DNA of 64,000 bases from Actinomycetes bacterium (GCA_030614915.1 JAUXAG010000005.1:62001-126000), one strand, 5' to 3'; positions 1 to 8,766 are shown, numbered from the stretch's first letter. Numbers and translations are program-made. The notes: a model not told the origin generated them from the sequence alone.

Positions 1-792
1 ATTTACACGGATAAGAAGGATGTGGAAAAGATACTGCCCGAGGGCCGCAAAGCTTTTGACGCTCGCGACGACCGCATCGCGGGGATGAGCGATGAGTCGG
101 TGGATATTTTCTACTCCTGTACCATTTGCCAGAGCTATGCGCCGAACCACGTTTGCGTAATTACGCCGGAACGGCTGGGATTGTGCGGGGCCTACAACTG
201 GCTGGACGGCAAGGCGGCCTTCGAGATTAATCCGGCCGGTCCCAACCAGCCGATCAAGAAGGGCAATGTCATCAACGAGCGGATGGGCGAATGGGAGGGA
301 GTCAATGCGTTCGTATATGATAAATCCAACCGGAGTGTGGATCACTTCAGCGCCTACTCGCTGATGGAAAACCCCATGACCAGTTGCGGGTGCTTCGAGT
401 GTATCCTGGCCATCGTGCCCGAGGCCAACGGGGTGATGATCGTCAATCGTGAGTACCCGGGCGACACTCCCATCGGTATGCCCTTCAGCACTTTAGCCGG
501 GTCGGTTGGCGGAGGGGCCCAGACGCCGGGCTTTTTGGGCGTGGGAAGGCTGTATCTGACCAGCAAGAAGTTTATTTCGGCCGAAGGCGGGCTGGGCAGG
601 CTGGTGTGGATGCCCAAGGAGCTCAAGGAGGCCATGCGCGAGCGTCTTTCCGCCAGGGCCAAGGAGGCCGGCCTGGGAGAGGACTTCATGGACAAAATTG
701 CCGATGATAGCATATGTACGGACAGCGAAGGGCTGATGGAGTTTCTGACCAAGGTGGAGCACCCGGCTATGGCCATGGAGGCACTTTTTTAA
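1..792 (+). CDS. acsB: CODH/acetyl-CoA synthase beta subunit (AcsB), 3' part
   Basis: The frame is open from base 1, so this is the C-terminal ~263 residues of a longer protein. AcsB condenses CO, a corrinoid-bound methyl group and CoA to acetyl-CoA at the A-cluster. All A-cluster ligands are visible: a CTIC motif (first Cys codon at 118), then Cys 12 and 22 residues after the first, and a Cys-Gly-Cys 89 residues after it. These spacings match those recalled for Moorella AcsB (C506, C509, C518, C528, C595-G-C597), so the Ni-Ni-[4Fe-4S] centre should be intact. A GTG at 22 is only an internal codon. The Wood-Ljungdahl genes acsC to acsE follow on the same strand, giving strong context. The missing N-terminal part and probably the CODH subunit lie upstream of the window. 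Confidence 0.96.
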   Translation: MYTDKKDVEKILPEGRKAFDARDDRIAGMSDESVDIFYSCTICQSYAPNHVCVITPERLGLCGAYNWLDGKAAFEINPAGPNQPIKKGNVINERMGEWEGVNAFVYDKSNRSVDHFSAYSLMENPMTSCGCFECILAIVPEANGVMIVNREYPGDTPIGMPFSTLAGSVGGGAQTPGFLGVGRLYLTSKKFISAEGGLGRLVWMPKELKEAMRERLSARAKEAGLGEDFMDKIADDSICTDSEGLMEFLTKVEHPAMAMEALF

Positions 793-870
793 AATCAAAT
801 ATCAAAAATAAAAATGCAAAATGACAAATCAAAATTTAAAAAGCGGATAAGCGACAAATAAGTAGCTCAG
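793..870. other. AT-rich low-complexity spacer between acsB and acsC
   Basis: The spacer is built of A-rich words such as ATCAAA, CAAAAAT and CAAAATGACAAAT, in sharp contrast to the GC-rich genes on both sides. No terminator hairpin or clear promoter is seen. It may be a dispersed AT-rich intergenic repeat; no second copy was found in this window. Confidence 0.5.
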
Positions 871-889
871 ACAATATCGGAGGATTGTT

Positions 890-2227
890 ATGGCTTTGAC
901 AGGACTGGCAATATTCAAGCATTTGCCCAAGACCAACTGCAAGGAGTGCGGCTTTCCGACCTGTTTGGCTTTTGCGATGAAAGTAGCAGCCGGGCAGGAG
1001 GGTCTGGATTCGTGCCCCACGATGACCGACGAGGCCCGGGCGGCGTTGAGCGCGGCCAGCGCCCCGCCGCAACGGCTGGTCAAAATCGTCGGTCCCAAAA
1101 GCGAAGTAGCCGTTGGTCAGGAAACAGTGATGTTCCGTCATGACGAGACCTTTCACAATCCGACGGGCGTGGCTATCCAGGTTTCCGATGCACTTGGCGA
1201 CGAGGAAATCAAGGCCCGCTGCCAGGCGATTAAGGCTCTGACTTTTCACCGGGTGGGTACGGATATCAGCGTGGACCTGGCGGCGGTGAAGAACGATTCG
1301 TCCGATGCGGCCAAGTTCGCTTCGGTGGCCAAGACCGTCAGCGAGCAGACCGAATTGCCGCTGCTGCTGATCAGCGCCGATGCCGCAGCCCTCAAGCAAG
1401 CTGCCCAGGGCTTGGGCGACGGGGTCAAGCCTCTCTTGGTTCCCAGCAACGGAGCCCTGGAAGGTGCGGCGGAGCTGGCCAAGACGGGCAAGTATCCGCT
1501 GTGCGTGACCGACGGCAACCTTGAGGCCTTGGCGGGCGTGAGCGAAAAACTCAGCCCCGACGTGCCGGACCTGGTGATTTCTCCGGGCGAGCAGGCGAGT
1601 CCCAAGGTAATCGAATTCCTGACCACCGCCCGTCGGGCAGCGTTGAAAAAGAAATACCGCCCGCTGGGTTTTCCGGCTTTGGCGTATGCAACGGAGTCGG
1701 ACCCGGCCAAGGCAGCTATCCGGGCCAGCTCCTATGTGAGCAGGTACGCGGGTATCGTGGTGCTTGATACGATCGAGCCTTGGGCGGTGGTGGCGGTGCT
1801 GACCACGAGGCAGAATCTTTACACCGATCCGCGAAAGCCAGTCCAGGTGGAGCCCAAACTCTACGAGATCAGCAGCCCCAGCGACAGCGATCCACTGTTG
1901 ATAACTACTAACTTTTCGCTGAGCTACTACAGCGTGGAAGGTGAGCTGACCGCGGCGAGGCTGCCGGCGAGGATTCTGGCGGTGGATACGGAAGGCACGT
2001 CGGTGCTGACGGCCTGGGCGGCGGATAAGTTTAATCCGGAGACCATCACCAAGGCCCTGAATGATTTTGAGGCCGACAAGGCTCTCAAGCACCATAAGGT
2101 GGTGATCCCCGGGCACGTGGCGGTGATTTCGGCGGGTCTGGCGGACGAATCGGGCTGGGAGGTGCTGGTAGGTCCAAAGGAGGCCTCGGGCATACCCAGC
2201 TATATTAAGAATGACTGGAAACCCTAA
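890..2227 (+). CDS. acsC: corrinoid iron-sulfur protein large subunit (AcsC, CFeSP gamma)
   Basis: This 445-residue protein is about the length of known AcsC. The N-terminus carries the [4Fe-4S] motif as C17, C20, C25 and C42 (CxxCxxxxC plus a distal Cys). A TIM-barrel region follows, and then a C-terminal cobalamin-binding domain from roughly residue 320. With AcsD it forms the CFeSP, which takes the methyl group from AcsE and delivers it to AcsB. The ATG is preceded by a GGAGGA ribosome-binding site at about 880. It lies downstream of acsB across an AT-rich spacer and upstream of its own activator gene. A minus-strand open frame of more than 400 codons covers the gene but is a composition shadow. 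Confidence 0.97.
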   Translation: MALTGLAIFKHLPKTNCKECGFPTCLAFAMKVAAGQEGLDSCPTMTDEARAALSAASAPPQRLVKIVGPKSEVAVGQETVMFRHDETFHNPTGVAIQVSDALGDEEIKARCQAIKALTFHRVGTDISVDLAAVKNDSSDAAKFASVAKTVSEQTELPLLLISADAAALKQAAQGLGDGVKPLLVPSNGALEGAAELAKTGKYPLCVTDGNLEALAGVSEKLSPDVPDLVISPGEQASPKVIEFLTTARRAALKKKYRPLGFPALAYATESDPAKAAIRASSYVSRYAGIVVLDTIEPWAVVAVLTTRQNLYTDPRKPVQVEPKLYEISSPSDSDPLLITTNFSLSYYSVEGELTAARLPARILAVDTEGTSVLTAWAADKFNPETITKALNDFEADKALKHHKVVIPGHVAVISAGLADESGWEVLVGPKEASGIPSYIKNDWKP

Positions 2228-2324
2228 AGAGACTTGGGCTTTAGTAAGTAGTTCGGCCAAGAAGCAACGGCGGATACCCCCTCAGTTCTGAATAGATTGG
2301 CCTGCCTGAGCCAAGGTGAAAAAG

Positions 2325-4265
2325 ATGGCCAAGACCTACACAGTTCTTTTTACGCCTGAGCAGGTAGAGGTACAGGTTGAGCCGGGCACCACTATCCTGG
2401 CAGCGGCAGCCAAGGCGGGGGTCTTTATCAACAGCCTCTGCGGCGGGGACGGTGTGTGCGGCAAGTGCCGGGTTATTATCCAACTGGGTGAGGCCCAGGG
2501 CGGGACGACCAACCATCTGACCCGCAAAGAGATTCAGCAGGGCTATATCCTGGCCTGCGAGGGCCAAGTGATGAGCGACCTGGTGGTTGAAGTGCCACCG
2601 GAGTCGCAGTTACGTTCGGCGGTCAAGACCGAGGACCACCCGGCCGAGCAGTTCTCCGAAACGTTCCTGATGAGGCGGTACACGCCAGCCTTGGACCCTC
2701 TTGTTAGAAAGGCTTATCTGGAGATACCACCGCCGTCGTTGGAAAACAATTTGGCGGATCTTGAACGGCTGGAATACGCCCTGAGCAAGGCCCTGGGGAC
2801 GCGGGAGTTCCAGATGGGGCTGAAGATTACTCAGCGGCTGCCGGAGCTCTTGCGCGGGGCTGACTGGAAGGTTACAGCCACCTCGGCCTATCGCGGCTCG
2901 TTGAGCGAGATTACCGAGGTCGAACCCGGGGATACCTCCCGCTGCAACTTGGCTGTAGCTGTGGATGTTGGGACCACCACGGTGATGGCTCAATTGATCG
3001 ACCTGACCACCGGCCGGGCCATGGGTGTGGCCAGCAGGTACAACTCCCAGATTCGCTGTGGGGGCGATGTTATCCGGCGAATCATATTCGCCTCGGGAGA
3101 AGAGGAGGGTCTAAGGACCCTGCAGCAGGCGGTGGTCGGGGATATCAATTCGCTGATCCAGGAGCTGCAGCAGAAATTCCGCCTGGGTTGTGCGGACATC
3201 ACCATGGTGACCGCGGCTGGCAATACGACCATGCTGCACTTTTTGCTGGGCATTCTGCCCAACTACATCCGCAAGGAACCTTACATAGGGGCGGTGTATT
3301 GTCCGCCGGCCTTTAGAGCGGCAGAGGCGGGGATAAAGATCAATGCCAGGGGGCTGGTTTACAGCCTGCCGTGCGTGAGTTCTTTCGTGGGGGCGGATAT
3401 TACAGCGGGGATTCTGGCGGTGGAGATGCACAAAGCCGAGGAGCTGACCATGTTCGTCGATATCGGTACCAACGGCGAGGTGGTCATCGGCAACAAGGAA
3501 TTTATGGTGGCGGCCAGTGCATCGGCAGGCCCGGCCTTTGAGGGAACCGACAGCCGTGATGGTATGCGGGCCTCGTCCGGAGCTATCGACCACCTGCAGA
3601 TATATAACAAGGATCGGCTGATGAGCTTTTCGACCATCGGCGATCAGGAGCCGGTGGGCATCTGCGGCACCGGGTATATCGACCTGTTGGCTGAGCTGCT
3701 CAAGACCGGTCTGATAGACAAGAGAGGCAAGCTCAACACCGAGTGCGGCTCGAAGCGTATCCGCACAGGAGACCAAGGCCAGCCCGAATACGTGGTGATC
3801 TGGGCCCGGGATTCCGGCCGGGGCAAGGACGTGGTCATTACCCAGGCGGACATCGCCAATATGCTCCGGGCCAAGGGTGCTATCTACTCGGCGGCCCAGG
3901 TGCTGTTGCGCTCGTTGGGCTTTACTTTCGAGGATGTCAAGCGGGTGATGGTGGCCGGTGGGTTTGGCTCGTCCTTGAGCCTGGAAAGCGCGGTAACCAT
4001 CGGGCTGTTGGCTGATCTGCCCCGCGAGCGGATGCAATTCGTGGGCAACGCGGCGATTACCGGTGCGGGCTTGGCGGCTATCTCCAGGGAGAAGTATATG
4101 GAGGCTAGAGAGATTGCCCAATCGATGACTTATTTCGAGCTGAGCACGGACCCGTACTTTATGGGCGAGCTGGTTTCGGCCTGTTTCTTTCCCCATACCG
4201 ATATCCAGCGGTTCCCCAGCGTGATGGGGGCCCTGGCTAAGGGGCGTTCCAAGCAGGAAGGTTAA
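2325..4265 (+). CDS. acsV: RACo-type reductive activator of the corrinoid protein (2Fe-2S ferredoxin + ASKHA domain)
   Basis: The product is about 646 residues. It starts with a plant-type [2Fe-2S] ferredoxin domain (C39, C45, C48, C78). A linker follows, and from about residue 215 an ASKHA/DUF4445 ATPase-like domain with two phosphate-loop motifs, VDVGTTTV and VDIGTNGE. RACo proteins use ATP and a low-potential electron to return inactive Co(II) CFeSP to Co(I), which fits its place between acsC and acsD. ATG 2325 is preferred because AAGGTG lies 6-7 bases upstream; GTG 2316 is a possible alternative. The stop codon overlaps the next start (TAATG), suggesting translational coupling to the cooC-like gene. 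The ASKHA family also includes other metal-protein activators, so substrate specificity is inferred from the neighbours. Confidence 0.92.
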   Translation: MAKTYTVLFTPEQVEVQVEPGTTILAAAAKAGVFINSLCGGDGVCGKCRVIIQLGEAQGGTTNHLTRKEIQQGYILACEGQVMSDLVVEVPPESQLRSAVKTEDHPAEQFSETFLMRRYTPALDPLVRKAYLEIPPPSLENNLADLERLEYALSKALGTREFQMGLKITQRLPELLRGADWKVTATSAYRGSLSEITEVEPGDTSRCNLAVAVDVGTTTVMAQLIDLTTGRAMGVASRYNSQIRCGGDVIRRIIFASGEEEGLRTLQQAVVGDINSLIQELQQKFRLGCADITMVTAAGNTTMLHFLLGILPNYIRKEPYIGAVYCPPAFRAAEAGIKINARGLVYSLPCVSSFVGADITAGILAVEMHKAEELTMFVDIGTNGEVVIGNKEFMVAASASAGPAFEGTDSRDGMRASSGAIDHLQIYNKDRLMSFSTIGDQEPVGICGTGYIDLLAELLKTGLIDKRGKLNTECGSKRIRTGDQGQPEYVVIWARDSGRGKDVVITQADIANMLRAKGAIYSAAQVLLRSLGFTFEDVKRVMVAGGFGSSLSLESAVTIGLLADLPRERMQFVGNAAITGAGLAAISREKYMEAREIAQSMTYFELSTDPYFMGELVSACFFPHTDIQRFPSVMGALAKGRSKQEG

Positions 4266-5038
4266 TGGCTATGTCTTTGAGCATTGCAGCCAGCGGCAAA
4301 GGTGGGGTGGGCAAGAGCACGCTTTGCGCCCTGTTGGTACGCTACTTTATTGAGATGGGGAAGAAGCCGGTTTTGGCGGTGGACGGTGACCCCAACTCCA
4401 GTCTGGGGGCATTGCTGGGGATGGAGCCGGAACGAAAAATCGGCGACCTTCGCGAAGATATTAACGATCCGGCCAACACTCCCAGTGGGGTTCCCAAGGC
4501 TCGGGTGTTGGAGGGCAAGCTCAACGAGATCATCCAGGAAGGGCGGGGCTTTGACCTGCTGACCATGGGGCGGGGCGAGGGGCCGGGATGCTACTGTTAT
4601 GTGAATGATTTGCTGCGGCAATTCTTGAGCCGACTCAAGAAATCATATTCAGTGGTCGTCATAGATAACGAAGCGGGGATGGAGCACCTCTCCCGGCTGA
4701 CCACCGACAACGTGGATTGTCTGATAGTGGTGAGCGAACCAACCACTCCGAGCGTTCGCACGGCCGAGCGGATACTGGAATTGGCTGACAGTCTGCCAGC
4801 CAAGATCGGGCGAAAGGCCATGGTGTTCAACAAGGTCAGGAACTCTCGAGTGGCGGACATTGTTCTGGAGCGGGCCCAGAATCTGCCGGTTTCGGCCAAC
4901 ATCCAACTTTCTCACAGCCCAGAACTGGAAGAGCTCGGCGAACGGGGGGGGAGCGTTTTTGAGCTGCCTGGTAAATTAGAAGATAACCCTCAGCTGACCA
5001 GGATCGTAGAATGGTGCCTGGACGGCGATAACCATTGA
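4265..5038 (+). CDS. cooC: CooC/AcsF-type nickel-insertion ATPase
   Basis: This 257-residue MinD/SIMIBI-type P-loop ATPase has the deviant Walker A motif GKGGVGKST at residues 11-19. The switch/Walker B region follows, with a conserved DGDPN at about 40. A Cys-Tyr-Cys pair at residues 109-111 matches the CxC that binds nickel between two CooC monomers. The family delivers Ni to the C-cluster of CODH or the A-cluster of ACS. The start overlaps the previous stop by one base (TAATG); a second in-frame ATG two codons later is also possible. In the acs operon its most likely client is AcsB or the associated CODH. Confidence 0.93.
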   Translation: MAMSLSIAASGKGGVGKSTLCALLVRYFIEMGKKPVLAVDGDPNSSLGALLGMEPERKIGDLREDINDPANTPSGVPKARVLEGKLNEIIQEGRGFDLLTMGRGEGPGCYCYVNDLLRQFLSRLKKSYSVVVIDNEAGMEHLSRLTTDNVDCLIVVSEPTTPSVRTAERILELADSLPAKIGRKAMVFNKVRNSRVADIVLERAQNLPVSANIQLSHSPELEELGERGGSVFELPGKLEDNPQLTRIVEWCLDGDNH

Positions 5039-5062
5039 CCGCAGCAAAAGGAGTCAAACGAT

Positions 5063-6034
5063 ATGGCAGTGCCAGATGTCAAAGAAAAATGGAGCGCAAT
5101 AGTCAACACCGTAACTATCGGGGCAACCTCCGAGCAGGGCGGGACTCGGAGCAGCACGGTGACCGTTGGTGGAGCCGGTGGGCTCGGAGCCCTGAGCTTT
5201 GAAGGTCCGCTGGGCAATCGCCCGGCCATTGCCGTGGAGGTTTGGGACATCGGAGGTGATACTCTTCCGCTGGCTCTGCAGGAAGTGTACGGCGATTCGC
5301 TCAACAGCGCCGCCGACTGGGCCAAGAAGGCGGTCGAGTTCGGGGCCGAGATGATCTGCCTGAAGCTGCAGGGCACGCACCCCGATGGCGGGGACCGCTC
5401 AGCCCAGCAGGCCTGCGACGATGTCAAGGCCGTCCTTGAAGCTGTGGGCGTGCCCCTTATCGTCTGGGGCTGTGGCGTGAACGATAAGGATAACGAAGTG
5501 CTGCCCCGCTGCTGCCACACAGCCAGCGGAGAGAACTGCATTTTCGGGACCATCACCGAGAAGAACTACCGGACGCTGGTGGCGGCCTGCCTGGCGGACA
5601 AGCATAAGATATTAGCCGAGTCGCCCCTGGACATCAACATTGCCAAACAGGTGAACATCCTAGCTTCGGACGTGGGCTTTGCCCTGGAAAACATCGTTAT
5701 ATTTCCGACCACGGCTTCGCTGGGCTATGGCCTGGAGTATGTTTATTCTATAATGGAGCGGAGCCGATTGGCTGCTTTGACTGGAGATAAGCTGCTGCAG
5801 CAGCCGGTGCTGTGCAACGTGGGCTTCGAAGCCTGGCGGGCCAAGGAAGCCCGGGGCTCAGATGAGGAGGTGCCCGGCTTCGGACCGGCCCAGAAGCGAG
5901 GCCCGCTGTGGGAGGCAACCACGGCGACTAATCTGTTCCAGTCCGGGGCGGACATATTTGTCATGCGCCATCCGGAAGCCATAAGGATGCTCAACGAGTC
6001 GCTCGACGAATACTACGGACCTCGCCAAGGCTGA
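5063..6034 (+). CDS. acsD: corrinoid iron-sulfur protein small subunit (AcsD, CFeSP delta)
   Basis: This 323-residue protein has the CdhD/AcsD TIM-barrel fold. The Gly-rich start, with IGATSEQGGTRSST at about residue 20, is typical of the family. It pairs with AcsC to cap the cobalamin and helps present it to the methyltransferase. An AAAGGAG ribosome-binding site lies about 9 bases before the ATG. The gene follows the nickel ATPase by 24 bases and precedes acsE by 55, consistent with one operon. Length and sequence are normal for the family, with no frameshift. Confidence 0.96.
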   Translation: MAVPDVKEKWSAIVNTVTIGATSEQGGTRSSTVTVGGAGGLGALSFEGPLGNRPAIAVEVWDIGGDTLPLALQEVYGDSLNSAADWAKKAVEFGAEMICLKLQGTHPDGGDRSAQQACDDVKAVLEAVGVPLIVWGCGVNDKDNEVLPRCCHTASGENCIFGTITEKNYRTLVAACLADKHKILAESPLDINIAKQVNILASDVGFALENIVIFPTTASLGYGLEYVYSIMERSRLAALTGDKLLQQPVLCNVGFEAWRAKEARGSDEEVPGFGPAQKRGPLWEATTATNLFQSGADIFVMRHPEAIRMLNESLDEYYGPRQG

Positions 6035-6089
6035 AGAGTCAATCCCCCCCGGCAAGGCTTGGCCGGGTCTACCACAAGGAGGATCAGGA

Positions 6090-6878
6090 ATGTACGTGAT
6101 CGGCGAACTAATCAACGGAATGTTTTCCAACGTCAAGAAGGCTATCCAGGAGAAGGACGGGCAGGTAATCCAGGATTTGGCCAAGGCCCAGGCCGATGCC
6201 GGGGCTTACGCCTTGGACGTGAACGTGGGACCGGCTAGTCGCGACGCGGTCGGGGCCATGCTCTGGTTGGTGGAGAACATCCGCAAGGTCAGCGATATTC
6301 CCGTGGCTATCGATAATGCCAAGTGGGAAGTTATGCAAGAGATAATCCCCCAGGTGCCGGGCGAAAAGATTATTAATTCCTCCAAGGCCGATGAGGATCT
6401 TCTGGACAAGTACGTGCCTTTGGCGGTGGCAAACAATGCTTCGCTGATCGGACTGACTCTCGACCAGGCCGGCGTGCCCAACGACGTGGACAAACGGGTG
6501 GAACTGGCTGCGGCTATCCTGACCAAGTGTGCCGAGCACGGCCTGGACGTAGGCAAGCTTTTTATTGATCCGATTATTCTGCCGGTCAACGTAGCCCCGC
6601 AGCAGGCGGATAATGTTTTGCGATCTTTGGAGCAGATGAAGATGCTTAGTGATCCGGCACCGCACTTTTTGCTGGGGCTGTCGAACCTCTCGCAGAACTG
6701 CGCCAACCGCAGCCTGATCAACCGCGTTTATCTGGCCATGGCCAGGGGTTCCGGTCTGGACGCCGCGATTCTGGATCCGCTGGATAGCGAGCTAATGGAT
6801 GTAGCCATTACTACCGATTTGCTTTGCGGGGCGACCATTTATTGTGATTCGTTCCTTGAAGCTGCCCGGTCCAAGTAA
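6090..6878 (+). CDS. acsE: 5-methyltetrahydrofolate:corrinoid/iron-sulfur protein methyltransferase (AcsE)
   Basis: The 262 residues match the usual AcsE length. It is a pterin-binding TIM barrel. The DVNVG and DNAKW segments near residues 45-75 contact the pterin. The GLSNLSQ segment near residue 198 holds the Asn that hydrogen-bonds N5 of methyl-THF in the Moorella enzyme. The enzyme moves the methyl group from methyl-THF to Co(I) of the CFeSP, joining the folate branch to acetyl-CoA synthesis. A strong AAGGAGGA site precedes the ATG. MetH-type pterin domains are related, but the length and the acs context make AcsE secure. Confidence 0.96.
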   Translation: MYVIGELINGMFSNVKKAIQEKDGQVIQDLAKAQADAGAYALDVNVGPASRDAVGAMLWLVENIRKVSDIPVAIDNAKWEVMQEIIPQVPGEKIINSSKADEDLLDKYVPLAVANNASLIGLTLDQAGVPNDVDKRVELAAAILTKCAEHGLDVGKLFIDPIILPVNVAPQQADNVLRSLEQMKMLSDPAPHFLLGLSNLSQNCANRSLINRVYLAMARGSGLDAAILDPLDSELMDVAITTDLLCGATIYCDSFLEAARSK

Positions 6879-6922
6879 GCCCAAGTAAGGGGCTCGGCCG
6901 GGCAGGCAAAGGGGAAATAGCC

Positions 6923-7255
6923 ATGGATTTGAACTGTCCCGGACGCAAGCATGGCGTGCCGCCCGAGTCGAGTATCAAACGCTGCGGCAAATGTGGCAAA
7001 GAGGTGGAAATCTTTGCCGACGAGGTTTACGTCCGCTGCCATTGCGGGACTACCGTCTATGCTGAGGAGCCGCCGGCCTGCACCAAGTGGTGTCCCTCGG
7101 CCGAGCTGTGTCTGGGCAAAGTGACCAACCTCAACCAACTGCACGCCAAGCTCAGCGAGTCTGAGCGCCAAGACGCCAAGGAGTGCGTCGAGCGCATCGG
7201 CAAGATGATCGCCCGGGCCAAGGAACGACACGAAGATCATGACTCACAAGGCTAA
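6923..7255 (+). CDS. 110-residue Cys-rich zinc-ribbon-like protein in the acs operon
   Basis: I do not recognise a named family. The protein has nine or so cysteines: CxxC at about residues 21-24, CxC at about 39-41, and a C-x3-C-x5-C-like cluster at about 53-63. This suggests a zinc ribbon or Fe-S binding fold. The last ~40 residues are a charged helix (many K, R, E). It starts 44 bases after acsE with an AGGGGAA ribosome-binding site, and its end overlaps the next gene by 17 bases. That argues for an operon role, perhaps in Fe-S or metal handling for the Wood-Ljungdahl enzymes. This role is inference from position only. Confidence 0.85.
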   Translation: MDLNCPGRKHGVPPESSIKRCGKCGKEVEIFADEVYVRCHCGTTVYAEEPPACTKWCPSAELCLGKVTNLNQLHAKLSESERQDAKECVERIGKMIARAKERHEDHDSQG

Positions 7256-7895
7256 AACCCGCGAGCTGATCGAGGCAGTTTTGCGGGGCGAGAGCCCTCA
7301 AAAAAACTACCAGCAGGCCTACGAGCTGGCCCTGGCTGAGGTCCGCAAGACCCCACTGGCTGTTCTGGAGCGGCTGGGCGTGGTGAGCGAATCGCCCCAG
7401 CAGTTGAGCGTTGCTGTTCTGGGGGGAACCTTTCACGTTGATCTTGCAGCCGGTACGGTCAGAGACGACAGCGGGCAACAGATACGAGTGGCCTGGGCTA
7501 TCCTTGTGCTGCATTATTTAATCAGCCGCCCAAGTGAGCAGATTGGGGGGGGCTATATTTCCTTTATGGATATTCCGGATGCTCGCGGTTATGCCAAGCC
7601 CTACCAAGGGCGGGTAATCGAGCGTTTTCTGCATACCGCCGGTCGCGATGAAGCAGCCTTCAGGGCAGCGGCCAAGCGGCTGGGCGGCCAAGAAATCGAC
7701 CAGGCCGATGCCGCTTATGAGTTTGCGGTGTTTCCCCGGGTGCGCGTGCGTCTTCTCTGGTATCGCGGCGACGAGGAGCTCGGCCCGGGTGCCAGCTTCC
7801 TATACGAGAAGCAGATCGTTGGTATCTTTTGCGTGGAAGACATTGTGGTGATGTCGGAACTACTGGTGGGAGCCCTTTCCGCGAAGCACTCGTGA
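7239..7895 (+). CDS. DUF3786-like protein, acs-linked
   Basis: This 218-residue soluble protein resembles DUF3786, a family of unknown function that I recall from anaerobes, often near corrinoid or Wood-Ljungdahl genes. Features include the LAAGTV strand region near residue 70 and a central LHYL followed by a GGYISFMDIPDARGY stretch. The ending is a beta-rich FLYEKQIVGIFCVEDIV. No membrane segment or signal is seen. It overlaps the Cys-rich gene by 17 bases and has only a weak ribosome-binding site, so it is probably translated by coupling. A partner or chaperone role for the corrinoid protein is speculation. Confidence 0.85.
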   Translation: MTHKAKTRELIEAVLRGESPQKNYQQAYELALAEVRKTPLAVLERLGVVSESPQQLSVAVLGGTFHVDLAAGTVRDDSGQQIRVAWAILVLHYLISRPSEQIGGGYISFMDIPDARGYAKPYQGRVIERFLHTAGRDEAAFRAAAKRLGGQEIDQADAAYEFAVFPRVRVRLLWYRGDEELGPGASFLYEKQIVGIFCVEDIVVMSELLVGALSAKHS

Positions 7896-7952
7896 TTCTC
7901 CTGCTTTTCAAGATTCGGGCCGAGGACTCCAAGATTGCCAAGGATGAGCATT

Positions 7953-8750
7953 ATGAACAAATCCAAAGGTTTCACGCTAGTCGAGTTGATAGTGGTGGTC
8001 GTACTTATTTCGCTGCTCCTTATGTTTTTGATGTCTATTCCCGGGCCGCAGATGAGCAGGGAACAGGCCAACCGGGCGGTTTGTGCGACTAGGCTCAAAG
8101 GTATCGACAATGCCTCCTATTTGTATGCCAATAGCAATGGTGGTAAGTATCCCATAGGTTGGCGGCACGAAAATGACAATTGGGATGTCGCCGACAAGAG
8201 CCAGGTAACTCCCGAGGACAGCTTCGCTTTGTTGGTTCACCTGGACTATCTCCCTACCAAAATGCTGACATGCCCCGTCGTCGGAGGCGAACCTGCTGCT
8301 GACGAATGGGAGCTGGGCGGCCTTGACGGGAAGTATAAGGGTGATCCGGGTGCCGCGGCTGAAGCCTATATCCACTATGCCTATCAGGATGTGGGCGTAG
8401 GTGACGGCAAGAATTATCTGCCCTCCCCGGACCTCAACGACAACCGCCCAATTTTTGCCGACCGCGGAGAACGCCTGGCACCGAATAAAGGCAATTACCA
8501 GTTGACCGGCAACGGCAGTGCCGACCATTATTTTATGCAGAAAGGCAGTGGCTGCCGGGGTAGCCGTGAAGAACGCTATCAGAACATAATTTTGGCTGAC
8601 CATTCAGTCCAGCGGTTCCCGAGCGATTCCAGGGGTGAATGCCTAGTCGGCTATATCGACGGCGAGTTGGGCGATAATATTTACAGCGATTCGCTCGGCG
8701 AAGATGACACCTATTTGCTCAGCAGCAAGGCCCAGACGGGCACTCCCTGA
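7953..8750 (+). CDS. type IV pilin-like / DUF1559-style prepilin protein
   Basis: The N-terminus has the prepilin leader MNKSKG followed by FTLVEL, the site for cleavage and methylation by PilD. A hydrophobic helix (about residues 7-28) follows, and then a ~235-residue extracellular domain. ATG 7953 is chosen because AAGG lies 9 bases upstream and it gives a short, normal leader; ATG 7944 and TTG 7935 are in frame but less likely. Near the C-terminus a DHSVQRFPSDSRG stretch resembles the H-x9-DG-type ends of planctomycete prepilins. Such proteins occur in large paralogous sets in Phycisphaerae, which supports the taxonomic guess. It is an isolated copy, not linked to a secretion operon. Confidence 0.9.
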   Translation: MNKSKGFTLVELIVVVVLISLLLMFLMSIPGPQMSREQANRAVCATRLKGIDNASYLYANSNGGKYPIGWRHENDNWDVADKSQVTPEDSFALLVHLDYLPTKMLTCPVVGGEPAADEWELGGLDGKYKGDPGAAAEAYIHYAYQDVGVGDGKNYLPSPDLNDNRPIFADRGERLAPNKGNYQLTGNGSADHYFMQKGSGCRGSREERYQNIILADHSVQRFPSDSRGECLVGYIDGELGDNIYSDSLGEDDTYLLSSKAQTGTP

Positions 8751-8757
8751 AAAAAAA

Positions 8758-8766
8758 TGCTATAAT
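8758..8766 (+). promoter_or_regulatory. extended -10 promoter element upstream of miaB
   Basis: TGCTATAAT combines a TGn extension with a perfect -10 hexamer, just after the prepilin stop and about 50 bases before the miaB ATG. No good -35 is seen at 17-base spacing, as is usual for extended -10 promoters. Confidence 0.5.

Noticed and set aside
836-2260. 474-codon open frame on the minus strand covering acsC
   Set aside because: It is fully antisense to a clear acsC gene with ribosome-binding site and Fe-S motif. The sequence has no recognisable domain and arises from GC-rich codon bias. The same holds for the 361-codon frame at 3111-4196.
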